Positions 34,831-43,996 of a stretch of 59,637 nt of DNA are shown in pieces. Both the position numbers and the translations under genes were made by a program. The notes beneath the pieces are model-generated. The model made no database searches, was not told the DNA's origin, and saw only the letters and a list, made by a program, of their open reading frames with translations. The stretch comes from Desulfobacteraceae bacterium (lineage in GTDB: Bacteria > Desulfobacterota > Desulfobacteria > Desulfobacterales > Desulfosarcinaceae), in NCBI GenBank assembly GCA_003599575.1, contig QZKV01000134.1:1-59637 (forward strand), given 5' to 3'. How positions within the stretch are numbered: the first letter of the stretch is position 1; each line of letters starts with the position of its first letter.

Positions 34831-35766
34831 ATGATGCCTGAAGAAAATTCCTGCGATGTAGGTTCTTATCTGCGGAATCACCGGCGTTCCAAGGCGATAC
34901 CCCTGGAGGCGGTTTCGCAAATCACCAAAATTAGAACGGCTGTCCTCCGGCAGATCGAAAGTGGTGATCCGAAACAAATGCCGCCTGCGACCTTTACCAA
35001 AGGATTTTTGCGGGCGTATGCCGAAGCTGTCGGGGCCGATGTTCAGGAGGCCTTCCGACGGTACGAATCCAGTTGCACCCAGCATGCACGCGAAGATCAG
35101 ATACAAGCTCCTCCACGAAGAGCCCGCAGTGTTTTTTGGAGCCGCTTGCTGCCGGCGGTTGCGGTTTTTACCTGCTTGATTGCGGCAACCCTATACCTCG
35201 CGGATCGGATGAGACCTGCCGAGCACAGCGCGCCGCCAGTGCCGTCCCTTGAAAAGAAGAAAATTCCGTTGCCCCAAGTTGAACCGGTGCCGACTGCCGC
35301 CGATGCAGTGGCATTCAGCAACACCGTTGAAAGGAATGAATCCGCAAGCGTTCTCAAGCCCACCGGTGATGCTGCGGGATCGGCCACGCGGCATGAAGCC
35401 GATTCAGCGGATTTCGAACAAGACTCGACCCAGACTGCAATGCCCGGGACATCGGTCCAGAGGGGCAATCTGCGCGCGAATGACGCGATCGACTCCGCGC
35501 AGAAACACGGTCTTCACCAAAAACAAACGTGGATCCTTCAATTAAGCGCTGTGGAACTGACCTGGCTGAAAATTGTCCGGGACGGTGGTCCTCCCAGAGA
35601 AATAACGTTGTATCCGGATGATCAAGTTACGCTTGAGGCCCAGGACAACTTTGATTTGCTGATCGGCAATGCGGGCGGCGTGCGGTTGCGGCTCAACGAC
35701 GAAGTGGTCCAAATTCCAGATCAGAGCGGCAGGGTGGTTAGGCTTCAATTGCCTAGAAGCCGGTGA
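34831..35766 (+). CDS. RodZ-like cytoskeletal protein
   Basis: A 311-residue protein with the RodZ plan: an N-terminal xenogeneic-repressor-type HTH (residues 8-80, VGSYLRNHRRSKAIPLEAVS), one membrane helix (about 108-128, LLPAVAVFTCLIAATLYLA), a low-complexity periplasmic linker and a C-terminal DUF4115 domain (LSAVELTWLKIVRDGGPPRE). In other bacteria RodZ links MreB to the envelope. It starts seven bases after surA, so they share an operon. Confidence 0.85.
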   Translation: MMPEENSCDVGSYLRNHRRSKAIPLEAVSQITKIRTAVLRQIESGDPKQMPPATFTKGFLRAYAEAVGADVQEAFRRYESSCTQHAREDQIQAPPRRARSVFWSRLLPAVAVFTCLIAATLYLADRMRPAEHSAPPVPSLEKKKIPLPQVEPVPTAADAVAFSNTVERNESASVLKPTGDAAGSATRHEADSADFEQDSTQTAMPGTSVQRGNLRANDAIDSAQKHGLHQKQTWILQLSAVELTWLKIVRDGGPPREITLYPDDQVTLEAQDNFDLLIGNAGGVRLRLNDEVVQIPDQSGRVVRLQLPRSR

Positions 35767-35926
35767 ACGGCCCCTGCTTTCCAAAATGGGAGCATTTAAA
35801 ATTCAATATGCTAAAAGCAAGACCCCCTCACCATCGATTTCGAGAGGGTTTGGTCCAAGGGGGGCGGATATGGGTTGAAATATGCCCTCAATGGATGAGC
35901 GTTAGATACAAACCATCAAGAAAAAC

Positions 35927-36703
35927 ATGACTCATTACACTTCACCCGCCATCGTCTTGCGTCGTCGGGAATACGGCGATTTTGACCTGATCCTGACGGT
36001 CCTGACCCCTGACAACGGGCTGTGCACATTAATCGCCAAGGCCGCCAAGAAATCGAAGAAACGATTCCCCGGTATATTGGAGCTCTTTGCCGGATTGCAA
36101 ATTGTCTATCACCAGGGGCGTGGAAAGGGAATGCCGGTTCTGGAGGAGGCAACCCTTGAGGATGCCTATAGCGTCGTGCGCTCCGATATTATGAAGACGG
36201 CCTACGCCAGCTATTGGGTTGAACTGGTTGTTTTGTGGCTGGAAGCGGGCCAGGCGCGTCCGGATGTCTATGCACTGCTGTCTTTTGTGCTGGACGGGCT
36301 GTCCAGGGGGGCCGCATCGGGACCCTTATTAAACCTTCTGTTCCAAATGCGCTTCATCGGCCAGGAAGGATTGCGCCCGGTGCTGGAGCGCTGTGCATGC
36401 TGCCAGAAAGCGGTTGAACAACTTGCTCAGCAGCAATTTTGCATCGATCTGACCCAAGGGGGGATTATCTGTCATGCCTGCGCATCTCCAGTTGCGAACC
36501 ATCTGCGGCTGGGCAAGGGAACGCTCAAGCAGTTGTTATGGATGGCCGACGGCCCGGCCTCCAAAGCGTTGAGGGTGCGTTTCACTGCCTGGGCCATGGC
36601 GGAAGCCACTGAATTCCTGGAGGCTTTTGTACCTTACCATATCGGGCGAATGCCTAAAAGCTTGGGATTTCTGCGGCAAGTGCGCAGTCGGGCGCCTGCC
36701 TGA
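35927..36703 (+). CDS. recO: DNA repair protein RecO
   Basis: A 258-residue recombination mediator. The N-terminal OB fold (SPAIVLRRREYGDFDLIL TVL in outline) and helical core are followed by a C4 zinc site, CACC with CHAC. RecO with RecR loads RecA onto SSB-coated gaps. It opens a block with a GHMP kinase and glyQS, and the recO-glyQ pairing is common. No terminator separates it from the preceding RodZ-like gene, but a 160-base gap does. Confidence 0.95.
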   Translation: MTHYTSPAIVLRRREYGDFDLILTVLTPDNGLCTLIAKAAKKSKKRFPGILELFAGLQIVYHQGRGKGMPVLEEATLEDAYSVVRSDIMKTAYASYWVELVVLWLEAGQARPDVYALLSFVLDGLSRGAASGPLLNLLFQMRFIGQEGLRPVLERCACCQKAVEQLAQQQFCIDLTQGGIICHACASPVANHLRLGKGTLKQLLWMADGPASKALRVRFTAWAMAEATEFLEAFVPYHIGRMPKSLGFLRQVRSRAPA

Positions 36704-36771
36704 GTTTTTTCGGGTGTCGTCGCAACAACGCGATCCGATTCGACCCCGCGATTATTCCGGAGATAATGTGC

Positions 36772-37818
36772 ATGAGCAATATTAAATCTTGTCTCGAACA
36801 AGGCCCGGTTGAAACATCGGCCCCCTGCCGCATCGATATGGGCGGAACTCTTGATTTGAGCACGTTTCACCTGCCGTTGCGCCATATGGGGCCCTGTACG
36901 TTCAATGCGGCCCTGGACCTGAGAACGCGGGTGCGTATCAGTCCTTATACCAAAGGAAAAATCAGGATCAGTTCGCGTGGTTTCAATGATCTCGAAGTGG
37001 ATGTTGCCCACGCGCCGTTTGATCACCCGCTGGGGCTGATAGTGGCGGTGGCCGCCTACTATGGGGCCGATGGAGTCCATATTGAAATCGATTCGGCATC
37101 ACCGCCGCGCAGCGCTTTGGGCGGCTCTTCGGTGGCAGCCGTCGCCTTGATATGGGCGTTTGCTAAAGCCTTGGACCGCAGCGGGCATCCGATGCCCCGG
37201 TTGCATCAGGTCGCGCTGCTCGCCCATGCCATTGAACAAAGTGTCGCAGGTGTGCCCTGCGGCATTCAGGACCAATTGGCGGCGGTTTATGGCGGTGTGA
37301 ACGGCTGGTACTGGCCGGCCGAACCGGGCGCGCTTGCATTCGAGCGCCAGGAGATCGTGCCGGCCCAGGAATGCCGGGCATTCTCGGCACATCTGCTGGT
37401 GGCCTATTGCGGCGTGCCGCATGCGTCCAGGGACATCAATGGGACCTGGGTGCGCGATTTTTTGGCCGGACGCTACCGCGAGGAATGGCGCCGGATAGCG
37501 TCTTTGAGCCGTCTGTTCATTCAAGCATTGGCGAGCGGGCAGTTTGGGCAGGCCGCTGCCATCATGAACCAAGAAACCGATTTGCGTCTTCTCATGACCC
37601 CCGATGTGCTGGATGAGATCGGCCGCCAACTGGTCGGTGAAGCCCGCCGGCTGCAATGTGGCGCGCGATTCACCGGCGCTGGCGGGGGTGGCTGTGTATG
37701 GGCCATCGGGGAGCTTTCGCAGGTCCGGTCACTGGAACCCGTATGGCGGCAGATCCTGTCGCAGCGCCGTGAAGCGATGATCCTGGAAACGTCCGTCGCT
37801 GTCAATGGCGTCTTGTGA
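36772..37818 (+). CDS. GHMP-family kinase
   Basis: A 348-residue small-molecule kinase. The family loop SALGGSSVAAVALI (about residue 120) and the C-terminal glycine motif FTGAGGGGCVW are present, with AGVPCGIQDQLAAVYGGVNG in between. The last is the pattern of the HddA/FKP-type branch, kinases acting on heptose, fucose or related sugars; the substrate is not known. ATG 36772 places GGAG at good distance; ATG 36766 is the alternative. It sits between recO and glyQ without other sugar genes. Confidence 0.85.
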   Translation: MSNIKSCLEQGPVETSAPCRIDMGGTLDLSTFHLPLRHMGPCTFNAALDLRTRVRISPYTKGKIRISSRGFNDLEVDVAHAPFDHPLGLIVAVAAYYGADGVHIEIDSASPPRSALGGSSVAAVALIWAFAKALDRSGHPMPRLHQVALLAHAIEQSVAGVPCGIQDQLAAVYGGVNGWYWPAEPGALAFERQEIVPAQECRAFSAHLLVAYCGVPHASRDINGTWVRDFLAGRYREEWRRIASLSRLFIQALASGQFGQAAAIMNQETDLRLLMTPDVLDEIGRQLVGEARRLQCGARFTGAGGGGCVWAIGELSQVRSLEPVWRQILSQRREAMILETSVAVNGVL

Positions 37819-37944
37819 TTATGCACTGTTAGTGCTACACACTGCCCTATTTTGTCTGTATTTCCCCAACGGCTCAAAGCCAGGCGGTTGAATCGGCAGG
37901 GCCTACTGCGCCCGCCAACAAGCACATGGATACGAGGAAGAAGC

Positions 37945-38814
37945 ATGTTTTTTCAAGACGTGATCATGGCATTGCACAAATTCTGGTCCCGCAAAGGCTG
38001 TCTTCTGGTGCAACCCTACGATATGGAGGTGGGCGCGGGGACGTTCCATCCCACCACCTTGTTGCGGGCGTTAGGTCCCGAACCGTGGCGTGTGGCTTAT
38101 GTACAGCCCTCGCGACGTCCTACCGACGGGCGCTATGGTGAAAACCCTAACCGGCTGCAACACTATTACCAGTACCAGGTCATCTGGAAACCGTCACCAC
38201 AAGATGTTCAAAAGATCTACCTGGACAGTTTGAAGGAACTGGGCATCGATCCCCTGGAGCACGATATCCGGTTCGTGGAAGATGATTGGGAGTCGCCGAC
38301 GCTGGGGGCTTCCGGTCTGGGTTGGGAGGTATGGCTGGACGGCATGGAGATCACTCAGTTTACTTACTTCCAGCAGGCCGGCAGCATCGAACTGGCGCCA
38401 ATCTCGGTTGAGCTGACCTATGGATTGGAACGCATCACCATGTATCTGCAGGGCGTCGACAATGTCTACGACCTGCTGTGGAACGAGACCACCCCTTACG
38501 GCAGCGTGCATCATCAGCAGGAGGTCGAGCAATCGACCTACAATTTCGAGGTGGCCGATGTACCGATGCTGCTCTCCCTTTTCGATCACTATGAAGCCGA
38601 ATCCCAGCGCACGGTGGCCCGCGAACTGGTGCTGCCGGCCTACGAGTATTGCTTGAAGTGCTCGCATACCTTTAACCTGCTGGATGCACGCGGCGCCATC
38701 AGCGTCACCGAGCGCACCGGTTATATCGGCCGCATTCGCAACCTGGCCCGGGCCTGTGCGGAAGCGTATCTCAAACAGCGCGAACAGATGGGCTTCCCCC
38801 TGCTTGCCCGTTGA
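37945..38814 (+). CDS. glyQ: Glycyl-tRNA synthetase alpha subunit
   Basis: A 289-residue class IIc synthetase subunit carrying the catalytic core. Motif 1 begins [20 protein letters not shown], with [20 protein letters not shown] and [20 protein letters not shown] further on. It works only with GlyS as an alpha2beta2 enzyme. ATG 37945 is chosen because ACGAGGAAG precedes it and the family starts here. glyS follows after 50 bases. Confidence 0.97.
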   Translation: MFFQDVIMALHKFWSRKGCLLVQPYDMEVGAGTFHPTTLLRALGPEPWRVAYVQPSRRPTDGRYGENPNRLQHYYQYQVIWKPSPQDVQKIYLDSLKELGIDPLEHDIRFVEDDWESPTLGASGLGWEVWLDGMEITQFTYFQQAGSIELAPISVELTYGLERITMYLQGVDNVYDLLWNETTPYGSVHHQQEVEQSTYNFEVADVPMLLSLFDHYEAESQRTVARELVLPAYEYCLKCSHTFNLLDARGAISVTERTGYIGRIRNLARACAEAYLKQREQMGFPLLAR

Positions 38815-38864
38815 GCATTCCGCCATCCGACACTTCCCCGTGTCGCTATTCCTTTTGAGGTCGT

Positions 38865-40931
38865 ATGGAAACTTTACTGCTTGAAATCGGGACCGAAGAA
38901 ATGCCGGCCGGCTATATTCAGCCGGCCTTGGATGCGTTGGCGTCCGAGTTGATACGCAGGCTGAACGTTGCCCGGATCGACCACGGTGCTGCCCGCACCC
39001 ACGGTACGCCCAGGCGATTGGCGGTGGTGATCGAGGCGGTGGCCAAGCATCAGAAGCCGGTAACCGAAAAAATAGTAGGCCCCCCCGAGCGGGTCGCCTT
39101 GGATGCCGAAGGCCGTTTCACCCTGGCAGCTCAAAAGTTTGCCGAAAAAGTGGGCTTGCCCATCGATCGGCTGAGTATGGTCGATACCGAAAGGGGCCGC
39201 TATTTGTGTGCGCTCGTTTCCGATAAGGGTGTCCGCACAAAGGATTTTCTCCTGCAGATACTTCCGGAAGTTATACTGGAAATGCCGTTTCCAAAAACCA
39301 TGCGCTGGTCGGATCTGAACATCAGTTTTGCCCGCCCCATACAATCCGTTTTGGCTCTGTTGGGCAAAGCGGTCATTCCTTTCGCCCTGGGGCAAAGGAT
39401 TAAAAGCGGCCGGTTTGCCTGGGGACACCGCTTCATGTACCATAAACGCGTACAGATTCAGGAGGCCGGCAGCTATACGGAGCGCCTGCGCAGCGCCCGG
39501 GTGATAGTCAGTATCGATGAGCGCAAGCAGATGGTCAGGGAGGAGATCGCGGCCGCGGCGGCGGCATTGGGTGGAAAAATCCTGCCGGATGAAGCATTGA
39601 TCAATACGGTCACGCAACTGGTGGAAATTCCTTTTGCTTCGGGGGGACGCTTCAACAAAGAATTTCTGGAACTGCCGGGTGAGATCCTGATCACCTCCAT
39701 GCGCGAGCATCAGAAGTATTTTGCGGTTGTAAACGATGCCGGCCAGTTGATGCCCTGCTTTGTTGCGGTCAACAATACGCGCGCTAAGGACATGGCCCTT
39801 GTGGCCAAAGGGCATGAACGGGTGCTGCGCGCCAGGCTGTCCGACGCCCAGTTTTTCTATCGCTCAGATCTGCAGCAGAAGATGGATGCCTGGAACGAAC
39901 GCCTTAAGGGCGTGCTGTTCCAGGCCCAATTGGGAACCATGCATGCCAAGAGCCAGCGCGTTGAAAAGGTCATAACCCAATTGGCCGACCTCGCAGCACC
40001 GCAGCTGAAATCTCTGGCGGTGCGTGCGGCTCAGTTGTGCAAGGCCGATCTGGTCAGCCAGGTGGTTTTTGAATTTCCCAATCTGCAAGGAATCATGGGG
40101 CGCACCTATGCCGCTGCTGCCGGAGAGCATCCGGATGTGGCCGCCGCCATCGAAGAGCATTACCGACCGACCTATTCGGGGGGCCCGTTGCCAAAGACGC
40201 TGCCGGGCGCCCTGCTGGCCATTGCCGATAAGCTGGACACCATATGCGGCTGTTTTTCGGTTGGTTTGATTCCCACGGGGGCTTCCGACCCGTATGCGTT
40301 GCGGCGGCAGGGGATCGGCATTGTTCAAATCATGCTGGCCCATCGGCTGACTTTCTCTTTGCAATCGGCCATCGATTTTAGTTTGAAGGGTTTCCACCCG
40401 ACCGATCCCAAGGCCACCGCAGAGGCCGTGCTTTCGTTTATTCAGCAGCGTATTGCCCATTTGCTGGCCGAAGAAGGATTTGCCAAAGATGTGATCGCCG
40501 CTGCGGTCAGCGTTTCGACGGACAACATCCCTTATGTTTGGCAGCGCGTGGCCGCTCTGCAGAACCTGAGAGGCGCACCCGATTTCGAACCGCTGGCCAT
40601 CGCGTTCAAGCGGGCTGTCAATATCTTAAGAAAAAACAACGAGGCGATTCCGGACGCGCCCGAACCTGAACTGTTTGAAAATCCCAGCGAAGGATTTCTG
40701 TATGAGGCCTACCGTTCGGTAAAAGAAAAGGTCGCTCAACAGCTTGCGGCGGGTGATCCGGAATCGGCATTGCGCATTATTGCGGGCTTGCGCGGGCCGG
40801 TGGATCGCTTTTTCGAGGATGTGCTGGTCATGGCGGATGAGCAAACATTGCGTCGGAACCGCCTGGCCTTGTTGCAGGCCATCGCATTGCTTTTCGGCAG
40901 CATTGCTGATTTTTCCAAAATATCGGTTTAG
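38865..40931 (+). CDS. glyS: Glycyl-tRNA synthetase beta subunit
   Basis: A 688-residue subunit that binds tRNA-Gly. It opens METLLLEIGTEEMPAGYIQP, the invariant GlyS start, and has the HD-like central region and a C-terminal anticodon-binding domain. Length fits the family (about 690). Just after glyQ on the same strand. Confidence 0.97.
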   Translation: METLLLEIGTEEMPAGYIQPALDALASELIRRLNVARIDHGAARTHGTPRRLAVVIEAVAKHQKPVTEKIVGPPERVALDAEGRFTLAAQKFAEKVGLPIDRLSMVDTERGRYLCALVSDKGVRTKDFLLQILPEVILEMPFPKTMRWSDLNISFARPIQSVLALLGKAVIPFALGQRIKSGRFAWGHRFMYHKRVQIQEAGSYTERLRSARVIVSIDERKQMVREEIAAAAAALGGKILPDEALINTVTQLVEIPFASGGRFNKEFLELPGEILITSMREHQKYFAVVNDAGQLMPCFVAVNNTRAKDMALVAKGHERVLRARLSDAQFFYRSDLQQKMDAWNERLKGVLFQAQLGTMHAKSQRVEKVITQLADLAAPQLKSLAVRAAQLCKADLVSQVVFEFPNLQGIMGRTYAAAAGEHPDVAAAIEEHYRPTYSGGPLPKTLPGALLAIADKLDTICGCFSVGLIPTGASDPYALRRQGIGIVQIMLAHRLTFSLQSAIDFSLKGFHPTDPKATAEAVLSFIQQRIAHLLAEEGFAKDVIAAAVSVSTDNIPYVWQRVAALQNLRGAPDFEPLAIAFKRAVNILRKNNEAIPDAPEPELFENPSEGFLYEAYRSVKEKVAQQLAAGDPESALRIIAGLRGPVDRFFEDVLVMADEQTLRRNRLALLQAIALLFGSIADFSKISV

Positions 40932-40980
40932 ATTGCATCTGCAACATATACTTTGACGATAAGAAAGAGAGGTCCATTCC

Positions 40981-41235
40981 ATGCCCTATGATCCTTCCAA
41001 AGATGAACTATTGAAGCAATGGCGCTGCGAAGAAACCGGTTTGACTGTGTCGATTCAACGCTATGACAGCGGTGAAGCCAAGGTGCAAATCGGCCCTCGC
41101 ATTCTGCGCCGCAAGGATGGCAGCGAACGTGCGCCCGCCAAAGCCGGCCGTTTGACCATCGAAGACGTGCTGTGGCTCTACGACATCATCGATGAAGTGA
41201 AGGCAGAGTTGACCGGTCTGGTGGGACCGGGGTAG
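40981..41235 (+). CDS. Conserved-looking hypothetical protein (84 aa)
   Basis: Unrecognised. A charged, soluble 84-residue protein with RWCEETGL-like and IGPRILRRKDGSERAPAKAG segments and a helical end (IEDVLWLYDIIDEVKAEL). A Shine-Dalgarno sequence (AGAGAGG) precedes the ATG. It lies 50 bases after glyS and may belong to the same operon. The beta-plus-helix look suggests a small regulator or enzyme adaptor; that is a guess. Confidence 0.7.
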   Translation: MPYDPSKDELLKQWRCEETGLTVSIQRYDSGEAKVQIGPRILRRKDGSERAPAKAGRLTIEDVLWLYDIIDEVKAELTGLVGPG

Positions 41236-41302
41236 ATCGTTCTCGGATCTTGTGCTTTGGATTCAGATTGCGGATCCGGCTCGTCCGCCTCAGGTTTTTG
41301 TC

Positions 41303-43144
41303 ATGACAATAGATACCGACCAACTTGCAAACCAGCTTGAAAAGTACAATGCCGCTTATCGTTCCGGTCAACCCCTGGTAGATGATGCGACCTATGATCG
41401 CATGGTCGAACAGTTGCGGGTTTTGGATCCCCGGCATCCTTTCTTGCACGCCATAGAGCCGGAACAATTCGGCGGTCGCAAAGAGGTGCGGCATCCTTAT
41501 CCAATGCTCTCCCTGGAAAAGGCGTACAGCGATGCCCAATTGGAGCGGTTCCTCAACCGGGTTTTTAAAGAGGCCCGGGGGATCGGTGTTTCCCAGATAA
41601 TGTTTAACGCCACACCTAAACTTGACGGGCTGGCCGCCCGGGACGATGGCAAGGTGTTGGCCAGCCGAGGCAACGGCCTGGTGGGCTATGATATTACCAA
41701 CGCATTTGACAAAGGCGTGATACCCGTCGGCGGTCGAGGTCAAGGGTTGGGTGAGATAGTGGTCGTCAAATCGTATTTTGAAGCGCATCTGTCCGATAAA
41801 TTCGAGCATCCGCGCAACATGGTGGTGGGTATTGTTTCCTCGGACATATTGAACCGGGATGCAGTCCAGGCCCTGGAGGAGGGCATGGTGCAGTTTCTAC
41901 CCTACGGCCAATTGCCTTCCTGGCAGGGCGATGGAAATGCGCTGCTTCACAACATAGATAGCATCATACAAAAGTTTGCAGGTTTGGATTATCCCATGGA
42001 TGGGCTGGTGGCTTCCGTCATGGATCAAAAACTCAAGCAGCATATGGGGGCAACGGCGCATCATTATCGATGGCAAGTGGCGGTAAAACGCAAGGGTGAA
42101 ACGGCTGTTACCCAAGTACAATCCATTCAGTGGCAGGTGGGGCGGACGGGCAATCTGACGCCGGTGATGGAGGTCGTGCCGGTTGCCCTTTCCGGAGCCA
42201 CCATTCGGCGGGTAACGGCCCATCATGCCGGTATGGTGGTCAAATTGGGTATTGGACCGGGGGCCCATATCGAAATTATACGCAGCGGCGAAGTAATTCC
42301 CAAATTGGAGCATGTGCTGGAATCTTCCGCCGATATTCCTATTCCGCAGCACTGCCCTGCCTGCGGACTGCCGTTAAGCTGGAAGGGAGATTTTCTGCGC
42401 TGCACCCACATGATCTGCCCGGCGCAGACCGAACAGCGCATCAGCCATTGGTTCCGCACCCTGGGCAATGCCGACTGGTTCGGGATCAAGACCATTCAGA
42501 AGATCACCACCGCCGGTTACGATACGCTTGAGAAGATCTACACCTTGAAGGAACCGGATTTTGTCGCGATGGGTTTCGGCCCGGTGCAGTCGAAAAATTT
42601 GGCTCAAGCATTACAGACCAGCCGAACGAAGCCTGTGGAAGATTGGCGCTTTCTGGCGGCTTTGGGGATACCTGATTTGGGCGTCGGCGACAGCCGTAAG
42701 CTGCTGCAGCACATCGCCCTCGAGGATCTACCGAAGGTGGATGCGGCACGTCTTGAACAGATCAGCGGTTTCGGAGCGATCACCAGTCGCTCGGTTGTCC
42801 AGGGATTGGCCGAAGTGAGCGGCACCCTCTTGCATATGCTGGCGCTGGGATTTAACCTGGAAAGAACAGCACCCGTCGGGGCGGTCGAGCAGGTGAACAG
42901 CCCTATTGCAGGAAAAAATGTGGTCTTTACCGGTAAGATGCAGCGCGGCAGCCGTGAGGACATGCAGGTTGAAGCCTTGCGTTTGGGTGCCCATGTGCAG
43001 TCGGCGGTCAGCGGCACGACCGATTATTTGATCTGCGGGGAGAAGGTCGGCGCCACCAAGCGCGGCAAAGCCGCGCAAATGGGGGTTCGTACGTTATCGG
43101 AAGAAGAGTATTACCAGCTTATCCAGGCACAATCCTCATCGTAA
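41303..43144 (+). CDS. NAD-dependent DNA ligase homologue with altered active-site motifs
   Basis: A 613-residue LigA-type protein: domain Ia (LVDDATYDRM, PYPMLSLEKAYS), adenylation domain, OB fold (QVGRTGNLTPVMEVVPV), zinc finger (CPACGLPLS, then RCTHMICP), HhH repeats and C-terminal BRCT (NVVFTGKMQRGSREDMQ). The adenylated Lys is kept in PKLDG (Lys106), but the family Glu two residues before is Thr104. Motif III RGE is LGE (Leu149), TRGDG is SRGNG, and the motif IV Lys of DGVVxKV is Ser238 in DGLVASV. It may be a weak or specialised ligase; a normal ligA elsewhere would fit. ATG 41303 preferred. Confidence 0.8.
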   Translation: MTIDTDQLANQLEKYNAAYRSGQPLVDDATYDRMVEQLRVLDPRHPFLHAIEPEQFGGRKEVRHPYPMLSLEKAYSDAQLERFLNRVFKEARGIGVSQIMFNATPKLDGLAARDDGKVLASRGNGLVGYDITNAFDKGVIPVGGRGQGLGEIVVVKSYFEAHLSDKFEHPRNMVVGIVSSDILNRDAVQALEEGMVQFLPYGQLPSWQGDGNALLHNIDSIIQKFAGLDYPMDGLVASVMDQKLKQHMGATAHHYRWQVAVKRKGETAVTQVQSIQWQVGRTGNLTPVMEVVPVALSGATIRRVTAHHAGMVVKLGIGPGAHIEIIRSGEVIPKLEHVLESSADIPIPQHCPACGLPLSWKGDFLRCTHMICPAQTEQRISHWFRTLGNADWFGIKTIQKITTAGYDTLEKIYTLKEPDFVAMGFGPVQSKNLAQALQTSRTKPVEDWRFLAALGIPDLGVGDSRKLLQHIALEDLPKVDAARLEQISGFGAITSRSVVQGLAEVSGTLLHMLALGFNLERTAPVGAVEQVNSPIAGKNVVFTGKMQRGSREDMQVEALRLGAHVQSAVSGTTDYLICGEKVGATKRGKAAQMGVRTLSEEEYYQLIQAQSSS

Positions 43145-43214
43145 TCGAAAGCCGGTACGATCAAAGGTGGAGAGACCAGCAACCCGCCATTTTCATGAAA
43201 GGCAGGTGGATACG

Positions 43215-43493
43215 ATGACCGAGCACGGCAGAGCCCATGTCATCATTTCCGGCAGGGTTCAAGGGGTCTTTTTCAGAATGGAAACGCGTCGTACAGCCGA
43301 ACGGCTGGGGGTTGCGGGATGGGTCCGTAACCTGCCGGACGGCACGGTCGAGGCTGTTTTTGAGGGGTCGCCGGAGGCGGTCCAAAAGGCCGTCGAGTGG
43401 TGCCGCAAGGGGCCCGCCAGGGCTGAAGTAAGGGATGTGCGCACCACATGGGAGAAAAGCAGCGGTGAGTTCGGTGGATTTAGAATCCAGTAG
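43215..43493 (+). CDS. acyP: Acylphosphatase
   Basis: A 92-residue enzyme hydrolysing acyl phosphates. The catalytic Arg (GRVQGVFFR) and Asn (WVRNLPDGTVEAVFEG) are both present in their normal contexts; the family usually has GVGFR or GVFFR. ATG 43215 follows AGGTGG; an upstream in-frame start at 43167 is less likely. Last gene of this plus-strand block. Confidence 0.95.
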   Translation: MTEHGRAHVIISGRVQGVFFRMETRRTAERLGVAGWVRNLPDGTVEAVFEGSPEAVQKAVEWCRKGPARAEVRDVRTTWEKSSGEFGGFRIQ

Positions 43494-43532
43494 CCCGCGA
43501 CACTTAAAAAGTGGGTTTCTTATCACCTGTAA

Positions 43533-43581
43533 AAAAGCCAAGGCGGTTCGGGTGTTCAGCCACCAAACCGCCTTGGCTTTC
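43533..43581 (-). terminator. Intrinsic terminator between acylphosphatase and HU (bidirectional)
   Basis: A perfect 15-base stem (arms AAAGCCAAGGCGGTT and AACCGCCTTGGCTTT) with a 17-base loop. On the minus strand it is followed by a run of six T, a strong HU terminator 27 bases past the HU stop; on the plus strand, for acyP, the T-run is short. Confidence 0.9.
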
Positions 43582-43607
43582 GATCTTCTGGATAGCAAAA
43601 GAAAAGA

Positions 43608-43880
43608 TTAAAGAGCTTCCTTGAGTTTCTTGCCCGGACGGAATTTCACCACATTGCCGGCTTTGATCTTGATTGCTTCGCCGGTCTGCGGATTGCGTCC
43701 TTTTCTGGCTTTGCGGCGGGCCTTGGAGAAAGTGCCGAAACCGACAAGGGATACTTTGCCATCTTTTTTCTTGAGTGTTTTGGTTACTGAATCTACGAAG
43801 GAATTCAGTGCAGCCGTGGCCGCGGCTCGGGAAATACTCGCATCACTGGCCATTTTTTCGATGAGTTCTGCTTTGTTCAT
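43608..43880 (-). CDS. hup: DNA-binding protein HU
   Basis: A 90-residue nucleoid protein of standard length: MNKAELIEKMASDASISRAA, then VSLVGFGTFSKARRKARKGR and the arm NPQTGEAIKIKAGNVVKF. ATG 43880 follows GAGGAC. It is monocistronic, with a strong promoter and terminator of its own, as expected for an abundant protein. Confidence 0.96.
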   Translation of the reverse strand: MNKAELIEKMASDASISRAAATAALNSFVDSVTKTLKKKDGKVSLVGFGTFSKARRKARKGRNPQTGEAIKIKAGNVVKFRPGKKLKEAL

Positions 43881-43933
43881 GTCCTCGTTCTCCCCCCGTT
43901 GAGTGATTGCCAACCAACCCTATATGTTCGCCT

Positions 43934-43960
43934 ATTATAGCAGCCTTTGGAGACTGTCAA
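43934..43960 (-). promoter_or_regulatory. HU promoter with consensus hexamers and short spacer
   Basis: On the minus strand TTGACA (43955-43960) and TATAAT (43934-43939) are both perfect, separated by 15 bases. The -10 is extended (TGCTATAAT), which may make up for the short spacer. Confidence 0.65.
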
Positions 43961-43963
43961 CAT

Positions 43964-43989
43964 AAAAAGCCGCGTGCGGTCAGGCTTTT
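43964..43989 (-). terminator. Possible intrinsic terminator after ftsY
   Basis: On the minus strand AAAAGCC and GGCTTTT pair over seven bases with an 11-base loop and end in five T. It starts eight bases after the ftsY stop and abuts the HU promoter. The stem is short, so efficiency is uncertain. Confidence 0.6.
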
Positions 43990-43996
43990 ACGCAGA

